DNA of 64,000 nt from Heliocidaris tuberculata (taxonomy: Eukaryota > Echinodermata > Echinoidea > Camarodonta > Echinometridae), in NCBI GenBank assembly GCA_025618425.1, contig CM046846.1, positions 35,093,363-35,157,362 of the forward strand. The letters run 5' to 3'. A model generated the notes under the pieces. That model worked only from the letters and a program-made list of their open reading frames with translations. It made no database searches and was not told where the DNA came from. The position numbers were made by a program, and so were the translations under genes. Positions 54,501 through 64,000 of the stretch are shown piece by piece. Numbering within the stretch: position 1 is the stretch's first letter; the number at the start of each line of letters is the position of its first letter.

Positions 54501-56689
54501 TAGAAATACATATAGAATGACCCCCATTATTTTTTGAAATTCTTTGTTGTTGCCATTTAAACTTTATGTACAGGTAGAGAAGGAGTGTACAATACATGAA
54601 ATGAGTTTTCAGACCAAGATTCTGTCCATGAAGGTGACAAAATAAGCTCAAATTTGATCATTTCTGCACGTAGTTTGACTCTGTTCAGGCATTTGGATAA
54701 AGTGGGTGTGTAAATTATGCATGTAGAATGACCCCCATTATTTTTTGAAATTCTTTGTTGTTGCCATTCAAACTTTATGTACAGGTAGAGAAGGAGTGTA
54801 CAATACATGAAATGAATTTTCAGACCAAGATCATATCCACAAAAGTGACAAATTAAGCTCAAAGTTTGCTAATTTCTGCGCAAAGTTTGACTCCGTTCAG
54901 CCTTTCTGATAAAGTGGGTGTTTATCACCGGTATGATTTGTGTACGGTTTCTTGTTGTCTTTCAACCATTTTGTTTGGGTAAATAGACATGTACAGGAGA
55001 ATTATCAATCCTAGAAAGCAATAATGTCAGAATTGTGGCTGAAATAGTTGCTAAATTAATAAACATGTACCAGATGCTACCTGTACATGTAATCTATGTT
55101 TACTACCATGTATGTTATCAATGGAAAATTTGGTACATGTACTTACATGCAATAGAAATTATGCATATAGAATGAGCCCCATTATTTTTTGAAATTCTTT
55201 GTTGTTGCCATTTAAACTTTATGTACAGGTAGAGAAGGAGTGTACAATACATGAAATGAGTTTTCAGACCAAGATTCTGTCCATGAAGGTGACAAAATAA
55301 GCTCAAATTTGATCATTTCTGCACGTAGTTTGACTCTGTTCAGGCATTTGGATAAAGTGGGTGTGTAAATTATGCATGTAGAATGACCCCCATTATTTTT
55401 TGAAATTCTTTGTTGTTGCCATTTAAACTTTATGTACAGGTAGAGAAGGAGTGTACAATACATGAAATGAATTTTCAGACCAAGATCATATCCACAAAAG
55501 TGATAAATTAAGCTCAAAGTTTGCTAATTTCTGCGCAAAGTTTGACTCTGTTCAGCCTTTCTGATAAAGTGGGTGTTTATCACCGGTATGATTTGTGTAC
55601 GGTTTCTTGTTGTCTTTCAACCATTTTGTTTGGGTAAATAGACATGTACAGGAGAATTATCAATCCTAGAAAGCAATAATGTCAGAATTGTGGCTGAAAT
55701 AGTTGCTAAATTAATAAACATGTACCAGATGCTACCTGTACATGTAATCTATGTTTACTACCATGTATGTTATCAATGGAAAATTTGGTACATGTACTTA
55801 CATGCAATAGAAATTATGCATATAGAATGACCCCCATTATTTTTTGAAATTCTTTGTTGTTGCCATTTAAACTTTATGTACAGGTAGAGAAGGAGTGTAC
55901 AATACATGAAATGAGTTTTCAGACCAAGATTCTGTCCATGAACGTGACAAAATAAGCTCAAATTTGATCATTTCTGCACGTAGTTTGACTCTTTTCAGGC
56001 ATTTGGATAAAGTGGGTGTGTAAATTATGCATGTAGAATGACCCCCATTATTTTTTGAAATTCTTTGTTGTTGCCATTCAAACTTTATGTACAGGTAGAG
56101 AAGGAGTGTACAATACATGAAATGAATTTTCAGACCAAGATCATATCCACAAAAGTGACAAATTAAGCTCAAAGTTTGCTAATTTCTGCGCAAAGTTTGA
56201 CTCTGTTCAGCCTTTCTGATAAAGTGGGTGTTTATCACCGGTATGATTTGTGTACGGTTTCTTGTTGTCTTTCAACCATTTTGTTTGGGTAAATAGACAT
56301 GTACAGGAGAATTATCAATCCTAGAAAGCAATAATGTCAGAATTGTGGCTGAAATAGTTGCTAAATTAATAAACATGTACCAGATGCTACCTGTACATGT
56401 AATCTATGTTTACTACCATGTATGTTATCAATGGAAAATTTGGTACATGTACTTACATGCAATAGAAATTATGCATATAGAATGACCCCCATTATTTTTT
56501 GAAATTCTTTGTTGTTGCCATTTAAACTTTATGTACAGGTAGAGAAGGAAATTACGATAACTGAAATGTATTTTCAGACCAAGATCATGTCCTGAAGAGT
56601 GGCAAAATAAGCTCAAAGTTTTGCTAATTTCTACGCAAAGTTCGACTCTGTTTAGCCTTTCTGATAAAGCGGGCGTTTAATACCGGTAT
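54501..56689. repeat. 655-bp higher-order tandem repeat, about three copies
   Basis: Subunits start TATAGAATGACCCCCATTAT and occur in pairs (~210 bp then ~445 bp); the pair repeats with an exact 655-bp period (TATAG at 54511, 55166, 55821 and 56476). The long subunit contains TGATAAAGTGGGTGTTTA and TACATGTAC words. The copies are almost identical. Confidence 0.95.
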
Positions 56690-58268
56690 GTTTTTTGTTC
56701 TTCCTTTTTTCCTTATGTATTTCTTTGTTTTTCTTCGCTCTTCATTTTTTTCTTATGTATTCTTTTGTTTTTCTGCTCTCTGTCTTCCTTTTTTCCTTAT
56801 GTATTTCTTTGTTTTTATTCTCCATATCTTCTTTTTATTTCTTTATGTATTTCTTTGTTTCTCTTCTATCTTCTTTTTTTCCTTATGTATTTCTTTGTTT
56901 TTTTCTCGTTTTTTTTGTTATGTATTTCTTTGTTTTTTCTCTCTTCTTTTTCCCTTATGTATTTGTTAATTTTTTTCTCTCCGTCTTCCTTTCCTTATGT
57001 ATTTCTTTGTTTTTCTTTTATCTTCTTTATTCCTTATGTATTTCTTTGTTTTTATTCTCCATATCTTCTTTTTATTTCTTTATGTATTTCTTTGTTTCTC
57101 TTCTATCTTCTTTTTTTTCCTTACATGTATGTATTTCTTTGTTTTTCTTCTCGTTTATTTGTTATATATTTCTTTGTTTTTCTTCACTCTTCTTTTTTCC
57201 TTATGTATTCCTTTGTTTTTCTTCTCTCCGTCTTCCTTTCATTATGTATTTCTTTGTTTTTCTTCCATCTTCTTTTTTCCTTATGTATTTCTTTGTTTTT
57301 ATTCTCAATATCTTCCTTTTTTTTCCTTTATGTATTTCCTTGTTTTTCTTCACTCTTCTTTTTTCCTTATGTATCCCTTTGTTTTTCTTCTCTCTGTCTT
57401 CCTTTTTCCTTATGTATTTCTTTGTTTTTCTTCTATCTTCTTTATTCCTTATATATTTCTTTGTTTTTATTCTCCATATCTTCTTTTTATTTCTTTATGT
57501 ATTTCTTTGTTTCTCTTCTATCTTCTTTTTCTTCCTTATGTATTTCTTTGTTTTTCTCTCTTCTTTTTCCCTTATGTATTTCTTTGTTTTTTTCTCGTTT
57601 TTTTGTTATGTATTTCTTTGTTTTTTTCTCTCTTCTTTTTCCCTTATGTATTTGTTTATTTTTTTCTCTCCGTCTTCCTTTCCTTATGTATTTCTTTGTT
57701 TTTCTTCAATCTTCTTTATTCCTTATGTATTTCTTTGTTTTTCTTCGCTCTTCTTTTTTTTCTTATGTATTCTTTTGTTTTTCTGCTCTCTTTCTTCCTT
57801 TTTTCCTTATGTATTTCTTTGTTTTTATTCTCCATATCTTCTTTTTATTTCTTTATGTATTTCTTTGTTTCTCTTCTATCTTCTTTTTTTCCTTATGTAT
57901 TTCTTTGTTTTTCTTCACTCTTCTTTTTTCCTTATGTATTTCTTTATTTTTTTCTCTCCGTCTTCCTTTCCTTATGTATTTTTTTGTTTTTCTTCTATCT
58001 TCTTTATTCCTTATGTATTTCTTTGTTTTTATTCTCCATATCTTCTTTTTATTTCTTTATGTATTTCTTTGTTTCTCTTCTATCTTCTTTATTCCTTATG
58101 TATTTCTTTGTTTTTATTCTCCATATCTTCTTTTTATTTCTTTATGTATTTCTTTGTTTCTCTTCTATCTTCTTTTTTTCCTTATGTATTTCTTTGTTTT
58201 TCTTCTCTCTGTCTTCCTTTTTTCCTTATGTATTTCTTTGTTTGTCTTCTCTCTGTCTTCCTTTTCAG
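56690..58268. repeat. 1.58-kb pyrimidine-rich minisatellite
   Basis: Some 35 units of roughly 40-60 bp, each with CCTTATGTATTTCTTTGTTT followed by TTCTTC, CTCTC or ATTCTCCATATC variants. Larger blocks of several units are themselves repeated (for example ATTCTCCATATCTTCTTTTT occurs about eight times). It interrupts the tandem repeat exactly after CCGGTATG. All three plus frames are open because the strand almost lacks TAA, TAG and TGA. Confidence 0.93.
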
Positions 58269-58400
58269 TATGCACAACACTTGGGTCAAATACGGGCGAA
58301 CGACTAATAAGAGACTAGGAAAATCGCTGGACCGTTCAACCTTGCTGTGTGGGGCTTTCGTAACAATCAGCAAATATAACGGTTTTGCGTGATTTTACTA
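58269..58400. other. ~130-bp unique segment between minisatellite and repeat
   Basis: CAGTATGCACAACACTTGGG to GGTTTTGCGTGATTTTACTA is not found in the other repeat units. It may be non-repeat DNA carried in with the minisatellite. Confidence 0.5.
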
Positions 58401-61206
58401 CACTGTACATGTATTAGAAATTATGCATATAGAATGACCCCCATTATTTTTTGAAATTCTTTGTGGTTGCCATTTAAACTTTATGTACAGGTAGAGAAGG
58501 AATTTACGATAACTGAAATGAATTTTCAGACCAAGATCATGTCCTGAAGAGTGACAAAATAAGCTCAAAGTTTGCTAATTTCTGTGCAAAGTTCAACTCT
58601 GTTCAGCCTTTCAGATAAAGTGGGTGTTTACTACTGGTGTGTTTTTTGTTTGCGTAGGGATTCTTGTTGGCTTTAAAACATGAAAATACATGTACAGGAG
58701 GCCAAAATAGTTGCTAAATGTATATACGTGTACATGTACCAGATGTTACATGTACATGTCTAGTTCCATATGTACATGTATGTTGTCAAAGGAGAATTTG
58801 GTACATGTACTTATTAGAAATTATGCATATAGAATGACCCCCATTATTTTATGAAATTCTTTGTTGTTGCCATTTAAATTTTATGTACAGGTAGAGAAGG
58901 AATTTACGATAACTGAAATGAATTTTCAGACCAAGATCATGTCCTGAAGAGTGACAAAATAAGCTCAAAGTTTGCTAATTTCTGTGCAAAGTTCATCTCT
59001 GCTCAGCCTTTCAGATAAAGTGGGTGTTTACTTCTGGTGTGTTTTTTGTTTGCGTAGGGATTCTTGTTGGCTTTAGAACATGAAAATACATGTACAGGAG
59101 GCCAAAATAGTTGCTAAATTTATATACGTGTACATGTACCAGATGTTACATGTACATGTCTAGTTCCATGTATGTTGTCAATGGAGAATTTGGTACATGT
59201 ACTTACATGTATTAGAAATTATGCATATAGAATGACCCCCATTATTTTTTGAAATTCTTTGTTGTTGCCATTTAAACTTCATGTACAGGTAGGGAAGGCA
59301 TGTACAATATATGAAATGAATTTTCAGACGAAGATTCTGTCCACGAAGGTGACAAAATAAACTAAAAGTTTGCTAATTTCTGCGCAAAGTTTAACTCCGT
59401 TCAGCCTTTCTGATAAAGCGGGCATTTAATACCGGTATGTTTTTTTGTTTGCGTAGGGATTCTTGTTGGCTTTAGAACATGGAAATACATGTACAGGAGG
59501 CCAAAATAGTTGCTAAATTATATACGTATGTATGTACCAGATGTTACATGTACATGTCTAGTTTCATATGTACATGTATGTTGTCAAAGGAGAATTTGGT
59601 ACATGTACTTATTAGAAATTATGCATATAGAATGACCCCCATTATTTTTTTAAATTCTTTATTCTTGCCATTTAAACTTTACGTACAGGTAGAGAAGGAA
59701 TTTACGATAACTGAAATGTATTTTCAGACCAAGATCATGTCCTGAAGAGAGACAAAATAAGCTCAAAGTTTGCTAATTTCTACGCAAAGTTCGACTCTGT
59801 TTAGCCTTTCTGATAAAGTGGGTGTTTACCGGTGTGTTTTTTGTTTGCGAAGATATTCTCGTTGGCTTTAGAACATGAAAAAACATGTACAGGAGGCCAA
59901 AATAATTATATACGTGTACATGTACCAGATGTTACCTGTACATGTCTAGTTCCATATGTACATGTATGTTGTCAATGGAGAATTTTTTACATGTACTTAC
60001 ATACATGTATTAGAAATTATGCATATAGAATGACCCCCATTATTTTTTGAAATTCTTTGTTCTTGCCATTTAAACTTTATGTACAGGTAGAGAAGGAATT
60101 TACGATAACTGAAATGTATTTTCAGACCAAGATCATGTCCTGAAGAGAGACAAAATAAGCTCAAAGTTTACTAATTTCTACGCAAAGTTCGACTCTGTTT
60201 AGCCTTTCTGATAAAGTGGGTGTTTACCGGTGTGTTTTTTGTTTGCGAAGAGATTCTCGTTGGCTTTAGAACATGAAAAAACATGTACAGGAGGCCAAAA
60301 TAATATGTACATGTCTAGTTCCATATGTACATGTATGTTGTCAAAGGAGAATTTGGTACATGTACTTATTAGAAATTATGCATATAGAATGACCCCCATT
60401 ATTTTTTGAAATTCTTTGTTGTTGCCATTTAAACTTTATGTACAGGTAGAGAAGGAAATTACGATAACTGAAATGTATTTTCAGACCAAGATCATGTCCT
60501 GAAGAGTGGCAAAATAAGCTCAAAGTTTTGCTAATTTCTGTGCAAAGTTCAATTCTGCTCAGCCTTTCAGATAAAGTGGGTGTTTACCGGTGTGTTTTTT
60601 GTTTGCGAAGAGATTCTCGTTGGCTTTAGAACATGAAAAAACATGTACAGGAGGCCAAAATAATTATATACTTGTACATGTACCAGATGCTACATGTACA
60701 TGTCTAGTTCCATATGTACATGTATGTTGTCAAAGGAGAATTTGGTACATGTACTTATTAGAAATTATGCATATAGAATGACCCCCATTATTTTTTGAAA
60801 TTCTTTGTTGTTGCCATTTAAACTTTATGTACAGGTAGAGAAGGAAATTACGATAACTGAAATGTATTTTCAGACCAAGATCATGTCCTGAAGAGTGGCA
60901 AAATAAGCTCAAAGTTTTGCTAATTTCTACGCAAAGTTCGACTCTGTTTAGCCTTTCTGATAAAGCGGGCGTTTAATATCGGTATGTTTTTTGTTTGCGT
61001 AGGGATTCTCGTTGGCTTTGGAACATGAAAATACATGTACAGGAGGCCAAAATAGTTGCTAAATTATATACGTGTACATGTACCAGATGCTACATGTACA
61101 TGTCTAGTTCCATATGTACATGTATGTTGTCAAAGGAGAATTTGGTACATGTACTTATTAGAAATTATGCATATAGAATGACCCCCATTATTTTTTGAAA
61201 TTCTTT
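58401..61206. repeat. ~400-bp tandem repeat, eight unit starts
   Basis: TATAGAATGACCCC occurs at 58428, 58828, 59226, 59626, 60024, 60383, 60772 and 61172. Most periods are 398-400 bp; two are shorter (359 and 389) through small deletions. Units are related to the 655-bp repeat but lack its second subunit and are rich in ACATGTACATGT palindromes. Confidence 0.95.
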
Positions 61207-61439
61207 AGAGATGTTTCATGTATACTATTATAAAGACATGTTTATTTAATTTTTTAATTGGCAAGTTGTAAGTCATGGCTGCTATCACTGCCCAATTTAT
61301 ACCAGCATAAGTATTTAGTGTTGTTTATCATGATGAATATATGTAAATTTTGTAAATAAATATTTGTAAATAAATTATTCCAAATAATTTACACATTTTC
61401 TTTTCTTTTAGTGTACCTCTCATTGCTGAGTTATGAAAG
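61207..61439. other. AT-rich end of the repeat array, no gene
   Basis: Ends in TTTGTAAATAAATATTTGTAAATAAATT, which resembles a retroelement tail, but nothing else supports one. Confidence 0.4.
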
Positions 61440-61486
61440 TCAGAGATCAAAGAAAAAAGGGGGGGTAGGGAGAAAGGGAGACAGTG

Positions 61487-61520
<34 letters not shown>

Positions 61521-61800
61521 AAGGAGGGAGTGAGATCACAGAGAATAGAGAGAAAGAAGGAGAGGGATACATGAAAAGGGAGAGAGAGAGAGAGAGAATG
61601 AGATAGATCTTATAGAATAGTAGCAAGAAGGAGAGGGATACAAGAAAAGGGAGAGAGAGAGAATGAGATAGATCTTATAGAATAGTAGCAAGAAGGAGAG
61701 GAATACAAGAAAAGGGAGAGAGAGAGAATGAGATAGATCTTAGAGAATAGTAGATAGAGAGAGGAAGATAGGTAAGAGAGAAAGAGAAAGAAAGATTGAA
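61440..61800. repeat. Purine-rich tract with a 66-bp tandem repeat
   Basis: (GT)n, then GAGAGA. From about 61598 to 61755 a ~66-bp unit containing AATGAGATAGATCTTATAGA and AGGGATACAAGAAAAGGG occurs about three times. Confidence 0.85.
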
Positions 61801-61865
61801 AGAGTGAAACGTGTGATACCCCACTCTCCTTATCTCTGTCTTACTCCCCCTTATTATTTCTCTCA

Positions 61866-62003
61866 GGGGCCCGTTTAACAAAACCGTGATAATTAAGTCT
61901 AAGTTCGTAGACATCCCATAGAAAACGCGTGTTGATTTTACAACAGACGTTTCTGTGTATTATCCAAGAAGTTAGACTCATGATGGCTCTGTGAAAGGGG
62001 CCC
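61866..62003. mobile_element. 138-bp MITE with GGGGCCC ends
   Basis: GGGGCCCGTTTAACAAA at the left and, from the right, GGGGCCCCTTTCACAGAG, followed by related inner words (TAAGTCTAAGTTCG versus TGAGTCTAACTTCT), are diverged inverted repeats. Confidence 0.75.
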
Positions 62004-62340
62004 TTGGCCTCTTTTTCTTTCTCTCCCTCACTCAATCCCCATCCTCTCTTTATCTACCTCTCTCTCCTAATTCTTTCTCTCTTACTCCCGCCTTCCCCTT
62101 TTCTCTACCTCTTTCTCCTTGATACTTTCCCTCTTCATTTCTCCCTCTGTCTCCTGATCTGTCAATCACTAAATCTCTTTATCGTCCTCGTGCCCCTCCC
62201 CCATCTCTCTCTTTCTCTCTCTCCTGGTCAGACAAGCAATCATTCAACCTGTTATACCCGTCACTCCCCCGTCTCTCTTTCTCTCCCTTTTCTTGTGATC
62301 TGTCAATCATTCAATCTATCTCTTTCCCTCTGTGAATCAC
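62004..62340. repeat. Pyrimidine-rich (CT)n tract
   Basis: CTCTCT-rich, almost purine-free on this strand, with three spaced CTGTCAATCA / CAATCATTCAA words. Confidence 0.8.
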
Positions 62341-63348
62341 AATGCAAGAAAACAAAGAAAATAAAAAGCATCACACATCACATCAACTCATTATTAAATC
62401 TCGCATGAACGTACAGCTATATGAAAGTATGTAGATTTTTCCTTTTTTGCAATATATACAGAAGAAGTTTATTTACAAACTATAAAATATCACAAATCAA
62501 TATTGGAAGTGAAAAATAATTTCTAAAAATGGGACAAATTCAATTGCATACTATTGAAATAAATTATCTTAGCTACTGCAAGGTCGACCAGCTTGCCAGC
62601 GTTAGGACTGTTTGCAAGCTGGTCTCCTTGTGAATACAGATGGGCGGTGCAGTGATATAGCTGGCTTTTAAACACAGCAATACAAGACAAACAAAAATGA
62701 GGTAAAGGAAATAAGATTAAAATTATATAATTAAAGTGTTAAAAATATGTACAAAATTATTTACAAGCAATATATACATATTTTGTATATTACTATAATG
62801 AGTATGTACAACCAGAAATTTATAATCAACAAATTGATAAAATTACTATGAGCAGAAAATTGAAATTAAACAATTGAATGATTCATGCACAAACATGACT
62901 CAAAAGATGATTAACTAATTGAAAGCAATACCACAGCACATTTGATATTGCATGGTGCTGCATCATTTCTTGATTGCATTGTTCTCAAGAGGTTAATAGG
63001 CACCTGTTAAATACAACACCCCTTCCCTCTTGTTCTTTTCATCCCTCTCCTTGGAATGTGCCTGTCATGCACTGCAATTTACAGATATGACATCATATTG
63101 CCCCTTTAAATTAACAATTTGCAAAGTTGTCTATGTGAGTCCAGACCCTATGAAAACTGATATCAATAATATTTCCTCAGAACGGTGTACACACTTTTTA
63201 TATGGCAATTGACCTCTTTTAACTCTTGTAAGTTACTAAAACATAAGCCAACTAATTAAATCATGCACCATCTTAGAAAACACTTGAATAGGATGTAAAT
63301 TTGAGCAATGGATTAAACGTGTTTAGCTGTGGTTTGTAAAACCTGTGG
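62341..63348. other. Intergenic; one 11-bp-stem hairpin
   Basis: GACCAGCTTGC (62586-62596) and GCAAGCTGGTC (62614-62624) form a perfect 11-bp stem with a 17-nt loop. No gene recognised. Confidence 0.5.
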
Positions 63349-63492
63349 TAGCGCTAGTTGAGTGGTCCCCCAGCGGGGGTCTCATTTTGTGCGATGTCGG
63401 ATGGGTTCGATTCCCATGATGTTCCAGATATCAATTAAGAACTTTCATTGGTGGCGACAACATGAAATGAGACTAAATCTGTATACTCATGA
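63349..63492 (+). mobile_element. tRNA-derived SINE
   Basis: A box TAGTTGAGTGG (63355-63365) and B box GGGTTCGATTCCC (63403-63415) lie in a tRNA-like head. The body GAACTTTCATTGGTGGCGAC is shared with the partial copies inside the 37-49 kb array, where only the B-box half survives. Confidence 0.8.
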
Positions 63493-64000
63493 AAAATCTT
63501 TTTAAAAAATGCATTCATGTCCACAGGGTACCCACCACCGTTGGTCGTCTCCATCTGACAGCAAAGGGAATGTCCCCCAAATTGCGGGTTGGGCCAGGGT
63601 TAGGTTAAGGTACTCGGCAACTCGTAAGTGGCTTAAAATCCATCCATGGTATGTCTTGGGAAGCGGCGAAGGCAGTGTCAGCTGACCTATGTATGTATAG
63701 AAAAGAAAAAAGCTTTGGATGATATGCAGGTCACATGATATCATGATTTTATGATTTTACATATGTAGAATAAGAACTTTTGCAAATTTTCACCCTGGGA
63801 GTTTATGCAAATTTCTTGAAATATCTTGGTTCTACATATTCCGAAGTTAAATCGGTGAGAAAATTATGACGGAAGAAGGTCAATAACATTCATTTCCAAG
63901 TCGATGTCGATGCCCGTGCCAAATTTTGTTGGACAAAATCAAAGGGTCTTAAAGCTATGCAAACGTACAAACAAATGAATGTATGATGGGGGGACCTAAA
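63493..64000. other. Intergenic, no gene seen
   Basis: The window ends in GTATGATGGGGGGACC (from 63981), which resembles the TA plus TGATGGGG end of the MITE at 32007 and may be the start of another copy cut by the window edge. Confidence 0.45.

Noticed and set aside
53855..54503. Two unrecognised frames of 91 and 70 codons as genes
   Set aside because: No domain, no recognisable exon boundaries and partly low-complexity sequence; not enough to call a gene.
56695..58392. Very long stop-free frames (565, 517 and 436 codons) encoding Phe/Leu/Ser-rich peptides
   Set aside because: All three plus frames are open at once over a pyrimidine-rich minisatellite that almost lacks stop codons. The peptides only mirror the DNA repeat, and there is no start context, domain or splice logic.

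Overview
This is a eukaryotic, intron- and repeat-rich, AT-rich window, most likely from an echinoderm (sea urchin, brittle star or relative). The evidence is two Renilla-luciferase/haloalkane-dehalogenase-type genes with conserved introns, a CR1/L2-type LINE carrying a 2A peptide (a combination known from sea urchins), TTAGGG-type interstitial telomeric tracts, dense palindromic MITEs, long (TA)n microsatellites and many oligo-G/oligo-C runs. Class and species cannot be fixed from the sequence alone.

Layout. 1-2.5 kb: the last two exons of a luciferase-like gene (plus strand; first exon lies before the window). 2.6-5.9 kb: a LINE fragment and low-complexity DNA. 6.2-10.2 kb: a tRNA-derived SINE and a nearly full-length but dead CR1/L2-type LINE whose first ORF has a hydrophobic N-terminus and a 2A motif. 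10.2-17 kb: microsatellites, two palindromes centred on (TA)n, a fold-back element and LINE 3' ends. 17.2-23.9 kb: a complete three-exon luciferase-like gene on the minus strand (308 aa; catalytic D120/E144/H285 in Renilla numbering), with nested palindromic MITEs in its large intron. 24-29.4 kb: repeats, a tRNA-Arg(UCU) gene with a rearranged partial second copy, and two MITEs, one with perfect 26-bp ends and TTAA duplications.

29.4-31.1 kb and 52.3-53.7 kb: two copies of a ~1.04-kb dispersed element, each ending in a (TTAGGG)n tract and a GGTAC-type minisatellite. 31.7-49.4 kb: a large hierarchical tandem array built from an exon-like core of about 112-133 bp, including three near-identical 1290-bp dimers and a ~3.3-3.9-kb composite block present twice. 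54.5-61.2 kb: a second array (655-bp units, then ~400-bp units) split by a 1.6-kb pyrimidine-rich minisatellite. 61.4-64 kb: purine/pyrimidine-rich DNA, a MITE and a SINE.

The only host protein-coding genes I can support are the two luciferase-like paralogues, arranged tail to tail; the only structural RNA gene is the tRNA. Everything else is mobile, repeated or unassigned. No CRISPR, viral or bacterial features were seen.
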